From contig NZ_AXWO01000008.1 of NCBI RefSeq assembly GCF_000482705.1, positions 62,001 to 126,000 on the forward strand: 64,000 nucleotides of DNA, in the 5' to 3' direction. The stretch is from Glycomyces arizonensis DSM 44726 (GTDB lineage: Bacteria; Actinomycetota; Actinomycetes; Mycobacteriales; Micromonosporaceae). A program made the translations under genes and the position numbers. This document shows positions 59,944 to 64,000 of this stretch, in pieces. The notes beneath the pieces are model-generated. The model saw only the letters and a program-made list of their open reading frames with translations, had not been told where the DNA came from and did not search any database. The stretch's first letter is position 1, and every line of letters begins with the position of its first letter.

Positions 59944-61211
59944 CCGCCACCCCCGCCCCGGTCAGGCCCAGGACGCAGCGCGAGATCATCGGCGCCTGCG
60001 CGGTCGGCACCGCCCTGGAGTGGTACGACTTCTTCCTCTACGGCACCGCCGCCGTCCTGGTGTTCCGGCCGCTGTTCTTCCCCGACTCCGACCCCGCCAC
60101 CGGCACGCTGCTGGCCTTCGCCACCTACGGGGTCGGCTTCATCGCCCGCCCCATCGGCAGCGTCGTCTTCGGGTACCTCGGCGACCGGGTGGGGCGCCGC
60201 AACGTCCTGGCCGTCACGCTCCTGGTCATGGGCATGTCGACGTTCCTCATCGGCATCCTGCCCACGCACGCCTCCATCGGCACCGCCGCACCGGTGCTGC
60301 TGGTGGTCCTGCGGTTCGTGCAGGGGCTGAGCCTCGGCGGCGAGTGGGGCGGCGCGGTGCTGCTGTCCATGGAGCACTCCTCGCGGCGGCGGTGGGGCCT
60401 GGCGGCGTCGTGGGTCCAGTTCGGCGTCCCGGCCGGGAACATCGCCGCCGTCGGCATGCTCGCGTTCGCCGGTCTCGTCCTCTCGGACACCGCGTTCGCG
60501 ACCTGGGGGTGGCGGCTGCCGTTCCTGGTCTCGGCCGCGCTCGCCCTGGTGGGGCTGTGGGTGCGCCGCAACATCGCCGAGTCGCCGATGTTCACGCGCC
60601 AGACCGACATCCCGGCCAACCCGCTCTCGGCGGTCTTCCGGAGCCACCGGCGGGCGCTGACCGCCTCGTTCTGCGTCCGCATCGGCGTCGACGTGGCCTT
60701 CTACATCTTCACGCTCTACCTGCTGACCCACCTGACCGAGGAGGTCGGGGTGGCCGAGAGCGTCGGCCTGGTGGCGGTGGTGGTCGGCTCGGCGGTGCAG
60801 CTGGTGCTCATCCCCTGGTTCGGGCGGCTGTCGGACGTGTACGGGCGCAAGGGCATCGCCGTGGCGGGAGCCGTCGCCGCGGCGGTGTGGGCGTGGGTGT
60901 TCTTCCCGCTGCTGGACACCGGGAGCACGGCGGCGATCATCGCCGCGGTCACGGTGGCGCTCGTCGCGCACGCGGCCATGTACGGCCCGCAGGCGGCGTT
61001 CATCGCCGAGCTGTTCCCGACCAAGGTCCGCTACTCGGGCACCTCGCTGGGCTACCAGCTCGCGGGCGTGCCCGGCGGCGCGCTCGCCCCGATCGCCGCG
61101 ATCGTCCTGTTCGACCTGTTCGACTCGGCGGCGGCGGTCTCGCTGTACACGACGGCGGCGCTTGCCGTCACCGTGATCGGCCTGGCGATCGCGCCGAAGC
61201 CCGCCCGCTGA
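59940..61211 (+). CDS. MFS transporter, metabolite:H+ symporter (MHS) family
   Basis: The 423-residue 12-helix protein has the MHS blocks GTALEWYDFFLYGTAAVLVF, YLGDRVGRRNVLAV (motif A) and FVQGLSLGGEWGGAVLLSMEH. MHS members such as ProP, ShiA and KgtP take up organic acids, betaine or 2-oxoglutarate with protons. The ATG overlaps the GlnH-like stop, so it belongs to the kinase operon. A dicarboxylate or compatible-solute substrate under control of the sensor is a reasonable guess. An unlinked read-through tail is unlikely because the next gene is on the other strand. Confidence 0.85.
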   Translation: MTATPAPVRPRTQREIIGACAVGTALEWYDFFLYGTAAVLVFRPLFFPDSDPATGTLLAFATYGVGFIARPIGSVVFGYLGDRVGRRNVLAVTLLVMGMSTFLIGILPTHASIGTAAPVLLVVLRFVQGLSLGGEWGGAVLLSMEHSSRRRWGLAASWVQFGVPAGNIAAVGMLAFAGLVLSDTAFATWGWRLPFLVSAALALVGLWVRRNIAESPMFTRQTDIPANPLSAVFRSHRRALTASFCVRIGVDVAFYIFTLYLLTHLTEEVGVAESVGLVAVVVGSAVQLVLIPWFGRLSDVYGRKGIAVAGAVAAAVWAWVFFPLLDTGSTAAIIAAVTVALVAHAAMYGPQAAFIAELFPTKVRYSGTSLGYQLAGVPGGALAPIAAIVLFDLFDSAAAVSLYTTAALAVTVIGLAIAPKPAR

Positions 61212-61217
61212 GGGGCG

Positions 61218-62267
61218 TCAGCCGCGGTTCCTGCGGACGGTGACGAACCTGGGCAGGGAGGCGAACCGGCCGTCGCGGATCTCGGCGACGGGGACGCCCT
61301 CGACGGCCGCGGCCATCACCGAGTGGGCGCCGCGTGCGCCGGCCATGATCTTGTCGAGGGCGATCTCCTGGCGGCCGACCTCGGGCATCCACGGCAGGGG
61401 CGCCAGGTCGAGGACGTGCGGGCCGTCGCCGGGCTCGGTCATCCACTCCTGGAGCCGCCTGCGCTGGCCGCGGTAGCGGTCGAGCGAGGCGAGGTGGCCG
61501 CGGCCGAGGCCGGGCCGGAGGCGGTCCATGTAGGAGGCGGAGAGCCGCCTGCCCGCCGACGGGCGGCTCGGCGGCGGCCGGAGCGGCTTGGTGCTCAGCG
61601 AGAGCACGTGGGTGCAGCCGTCGCGCAGCGCCAGGACGTAGGGGTGGGCGGTGAGGACGCCGCCGTCGACGGCCCGCTCGCCGCGGAAGGTCCCGGTGCC
61701 GGGGACCGCGACGGGCAGCCAGCAGCTGGCCCGCAGGCCCTCCTTGAGGTCCTCCTTGGACGTGAAGTCCCCGGCGCTGACCGTCTCCAGCTCGTCGACG
61801 AGCGTGATCGCGACCTGGAACGAGGCCGGGGCCTTGAGCACGCGCTCGTAGTCGAGGGGCTTGACGGTCTCCAGGACCTCCTCGAAGACGTAGTCGAGGT
61901 CGAGCACGGGCCTGCGGGCGAAGAAGCGGCGCGTGTCGACGAAGCGCTTGGTGGCGAGGTCGTCGAAGTAGATGGTCAGCGGGTACCAGGTCTCGCCCGC
62001 GGTGAAGTAGGCGGCGTTGACCGCTCCCGACGAGCAGCTGTAGATCGCGTCGAACGCCGGCCGGAGGCCGAGGTCGTCGAGCGCGGTGAGCATCGCGGCC
62101 GAGACCACGCCGCGCATGCCGCCGCCTTCGACGGCGAGGCCCAGGCGCTGGCCGTCGCCGTGCTCGCCGGGGCCGGTTCCGGCGTCCCGGCGGGCGCGGA
62201 GGAGTTCGAGGACCGGGTGGTCGTCGGCCCAGTACCGGTCGGCCGCGGGATCGTAGGCGTCGGGCAT
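61218..62267 (-). CDS. Patatin-like phospholipase
   Basis: The 349-residue protein has the oxyanion loop LAVEGGGMRGVV (about 44-55), a nucleophile elbow YSCSSGAVNAAYF with Ser79, and dyad Asp201 in AVDGGVLTAHPY. The first Gly of the usual GxSxG is Ser, which still permits the elbow. Patatins hydrolyse acyl esters of membrane lipids. No signal peptide. ATG 62267 has GAGGAGG six bases upstream. Convergent with the MHS gene. Confidence 0.8.
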   Translation of the reverse strand: MPDAYDPAADRYWADDHPVLELLRARRDAGTGPGEHGDGQRLGLAVEGGGMRGVVSAAMLTALDDLGLRPAFDAIYSCSSGAVNAAYFTAGETWYPLTIYFDDLATKRFVDTRRFFARRPVLDLDYVFEEVLETVKPLDYERVLKAPASFQVAITLVDELETVSAGDFTSKEDLKEGLRASCWLPVAVPGTGTFRGERAVDGGVLTAHPYVLALRDGCTHVLSLSTKPLRPPPSRPSAGRRLSASYMDRLRPGLGRGHLASLDRYRGQRRRLQEWMTEPGDGPHVLDLAPLPWMPEVGRQEIALDKIMAGARGAHSVMAAAVEGVPVAEIRDGRFASLPRFVTVRRNRG

Positions 62268-62440
62268 GAGGCCTCCTCTCATGAGAGGTGAAGCGGCGGA
62301 CACGGGTCGGGGAAATGCTACCCGCGGTGCGGCGCCGTGCACGGCCCGCGGCGCGACGGGCGGGCCGGTGCGCGGGCGAATGCCCGGGCCGCCGAGCGCG
62401 GGAGGGCGGAATGTCAGTTACCCGACAGTAGGATACTGGG

Positions 62441-62470
62441 CTCGGTATTCGGCTGCTCGGTATTCGGCTG
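62441..62470. repeat. Tandem 15-bp repeat after arcA
   Basis: CTCGGTATTCGGCTG occurs twice in tandem (62441-62455, 62456-62470); a third, diverged copy (62471 onward) overlaps the last codons of the arginine deiminase gene. It probably arose by replication slippage at the gene end. No hairpin is formed by the repeat itself. Confidence 0.6.
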
Positions 62471-62471
62471 T

Positions 62472-63731
62472 TCAGTACTCGACGGGATCGCGGGCGATCG
62501 GGCAGGTCATGCAGTGCCCGCCGCCGCGCCCGCGGCCCAGTTCGGCGCCGACGATGGTGACGACCTCGATTCCGGCCTGCCGCAGCAGCGCGTTCGTCTG
62601 GGTGTTGCGGTCGTAGGTCACCACGACGCCCGGTTCGATCGCGACGGCGTTGTTGCCCGAGTCCCACTGCTGGCGCTCCGAGGCGTAGCAGTCGCCGCCG
62701 GTCTCGATGATCCGCAGGCGGCGCAGCCCGAGCGCGGCCGCCACGACGTCGGTGAAGCGCTCGCCGCCGTGGTCGGTGAGGTGGAGGCCGGTGGGGGTGT
62801 CGGCCGGGCGCAGCGTGAACGCGTGGACGTCCGCCATGATCTTGGGGTAGAGCGTCACCGTGTCGCGGTCGGCGAAGGTGAAGACCGTGTCGAGGTGCAT
62901 CGCCGCGCGGAGCCTGGGCATCCCGGCGACGATCACGCGATCGGCGGCACCCTGCTCGAACAGCGCCCGCGCCACCTGGGTGATCGCCTGCCGGGAGGTG
63001 CGCTCGCTCATGCCCATGAGCACGACGCCGCCGCCGACCGGCATGATGTCGCCGCCCTCGAAGGTGGCCTGGCCCCAGTCCCGCTCGGGATCGCCCCACC
63101 ACACGGTGTCGCCCGCGAAGTCCGGGTGGAACCGGTAGACCGCCTTCATCAGCAGCGTCTCGTCGTGCCGTGCGGGCCAGTACAGGGGGTTGAGCGTGAC
63201 GCCGCCGTAGAGCCAGCAGGTGGTGTCTCGCGTGTAGAGCGTGTTCGGCAGCGGCGGCATGAGGTACTCGCGGGTGCCGGTCGACTCGCGCACCAGCGCG
63301 ATGTAGCCCGGGCGCAGGTCTTCGGGCAGGTCGGCGGCGGCGAGGCCGCCGATGAGGTACTCGGCGAGGCGGCGCGGCGGCAGCGACTCCAGATAGGCGC
63401 GGGTGGCGTCGACCAGGCCGAGGCCGACCTGGTTCGGGACGATCTTGCGGTCGAGCAGCCAGTCGCGGGCCTCGGGGATCGCCACCGTCCGCTCCAGCAC
63501 GTCGTGGAGCTCGATGACCTCGACGCCGCGCCCCCTGAGCTGCTCGACGAAGTCGGCGTGGTCCCTCTGGGCGTTCTCGACCCACATGACGTCGTCGAAC
63601 AGCAGGCTGTCGGCGTTGGTCGGGGTGAGGCGCCGGTGGGCCAGGCCGGGGGCGCACACCAGGACCTTGCGGAGCCTGCCGACCTCGGAATGGACCCCGT
63701 GGGCCACGGGCGGCTTCGTGTCGGTGGTCAT
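62472..63731 (-). CDS. arcA: Arginine deiminase
   Basis: The 419-residue enzyme shows the ADI family signatures: [64 protein letters not shown] and the catalytic-Cys segment [10 protein letters not shown] (Cys407). It converts arginine to citrulline and ammonia, the first step of the arginine deiminase pathway for ATP and acid tolerance. ATG 63731 follows GAGGAG at seven bases. It lies 29 bp after the antiporter gene on the same strand; arcB and arcC are not in view. Confidence 0.9.
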   Translation of the reverse strand: MTTDTKPPVAHGVHSEVGRLRKVLVCAPGLAHRRLTPTNADSLLFDDVMWVENAQRDHADFVEQLRGRGVEVIELHDVLERTVAIPEARDWLLDRKIVPNQVGLGLVDATRAYLESLPPRRLAEYLIGGLAAADLPEDLRPGYIALVRESTGTREYLMPPLPNTLYTRDTTCWLYGGVTLNPLYWPARHDETLLMKAVYRFHPDFAGDTVWWGDPERDWGQATFEGGDIMPVGGGVVLMGMSERTSRQAITQVARALFEQGAADRVIVAGMPRLRAAMHLDTVFTFADRDTVTLYPKIMADVHAFTLRPADTPTGLHLTDHGGERFTDVVAAALGLRRLRIIETGGDCYASERQQWDSGNNAVAIEPGVVVTYDRNTQTNALLRQAGIEVVTIVGAELGRGRGGGHCMTCPIARDPVEY

Positions 63732-63760
63732 CGGTGCGCTCCTCATTTCGGTGGGACGGT

Positions 63761-64000
63761 TCAGATGCTGATCCAGCCGGCCGCCAGGGCGACCACGCCG
63801 ACGGCGGCCCCCGCGATCGAGACGGCCAGCAGGACGGCCTCGGCCGGGCTGAACAGGCGGCGGCCCTGCTCGCGGCGGGCCATGACGAACAGGACGGTGG
63901 CCGGGGCGTAGACGATCAGCGACACCAGGAGGTATCGCAATCCCGCCGCGTACAGCAGGAACGCGGTGTAGACGGTGGCGAGGACGCTGATCGCGATCTC
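63761..64000 (-). CDS. arcD: ArcD-type arginine/ornithine antiporter, C-terminal part (5' end outside window)
   Basis: The minus-strand frame, open to the window's right edge, encodes the last 79 residues: a helix with [20 protein letters not shown], then [17 protein letters not shown] and a final helix ending GWISI. This matches the end of APC-family arginine/ornithine antiporters as I know it. With arcA directly downstream, the assignment is strongly supported by context. It exchanges external arginine for ornithine. Most of the gene is outside the window. Confidence 0.7.
   Translation of the reverse strand, partial: EIAISVLATVYTAFLLYAAGLRYLLVSLIVYAPATVLFVMARREQGRRLFSPAEAVLLAVSIAGAAVGVVALAAGWISI

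Overview
The window is very GC-rich, gene-dense DNA with strong G/C bias at third codon positions, many GTG/TTG starts, ATGA/TGATG stop-start overlaps and several leaderless-looking starts. Together with actinobacterial marker families (an Rv3235-like protein, an SCO4848-like membrane protein, a mycothiol-enzyme-like maleylpyruvate isomerase fold, a PknG/GlnX/GlnH-like set), this points to an actinomycete chromosome. A Glycomycetaceae-like organism is my guess, not a demonstrated assignment. I see no rRNA, tRNA, CRISPR array, prophage or insertion sequence.

Layout. 0-9.2 kb holds mixed housekeeping and orphan genes: a membrane protein cut by the window edge, an Rv3235-like protein, a 620-residue uncharacterised coiled-coil protein divergent from a YcaQ/AlkZ-like winged-helix protein, a Tat-exported GH64 beta-1,3-glucanase, an ArnT-like glycosyltransferase and a SUMF1-domain protein. 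9.2-26 kb holds a GT-B glycosyltransferase, an aminoglycoside-kinase-like protein, an SDR, an Otr(A)/Tet(M)-type ribosomal protection protein bracketed by two HAD phosphatase paralogues, a TetR regulator with a clear operator, a Nudix protein, a sulfotransferase, a LacI regulator facing a remnant of a GH53 galactanase, a LeuE-like exporter and a truncated haemoglobin. 26-34 kb is a divergent envelope-sugar region: response regulator, sensor kinase, GT-C membrane transferase and sugar epimerase on the minus strand, and a DUF2064-GT2 fusion plus MTA phosphorylase on the plus strand.

34-45 kb is a carbohydrate-use island. A GH51 arabinofuranosidase (plus) converges on a seven-gene minus-strand operon of Gfo/Idh oxidoreductase, ribose-type ABC ATPase, two permeases, sugar-binding lipoprotein and two xylose-isomerase-like TIM barrels, read divergently from a ROK repressor. 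The operon is tightly coupled, mostly by stop-start overlaps.

45-53 kb has an MMPL exporter with an upstream winged-helix regulator, a carotenoid-type FAD oxidoreductase coupled to an SRPBCC protein, a FUSC-like membrane protein and two small stress-type proteins, ending at a perfect 21-bp hairpin. 53.7-61.2 kb is the most interesting block: a PknG-like kinase, a von Willebrand A protein, a zinc-ribbon/FHA protein, a GlnX-like membrane protein, a GlnH-like lipoprotein and an MHS-family transporter. From the vWA gene onward each stop overlaps the next start. It reads as an extended amino-acid-sensing phosphorylation pathway. The window ends with a patatin-like lipase and an arginine deiminase gene following the truncated end of an ArcD-type antiporter.
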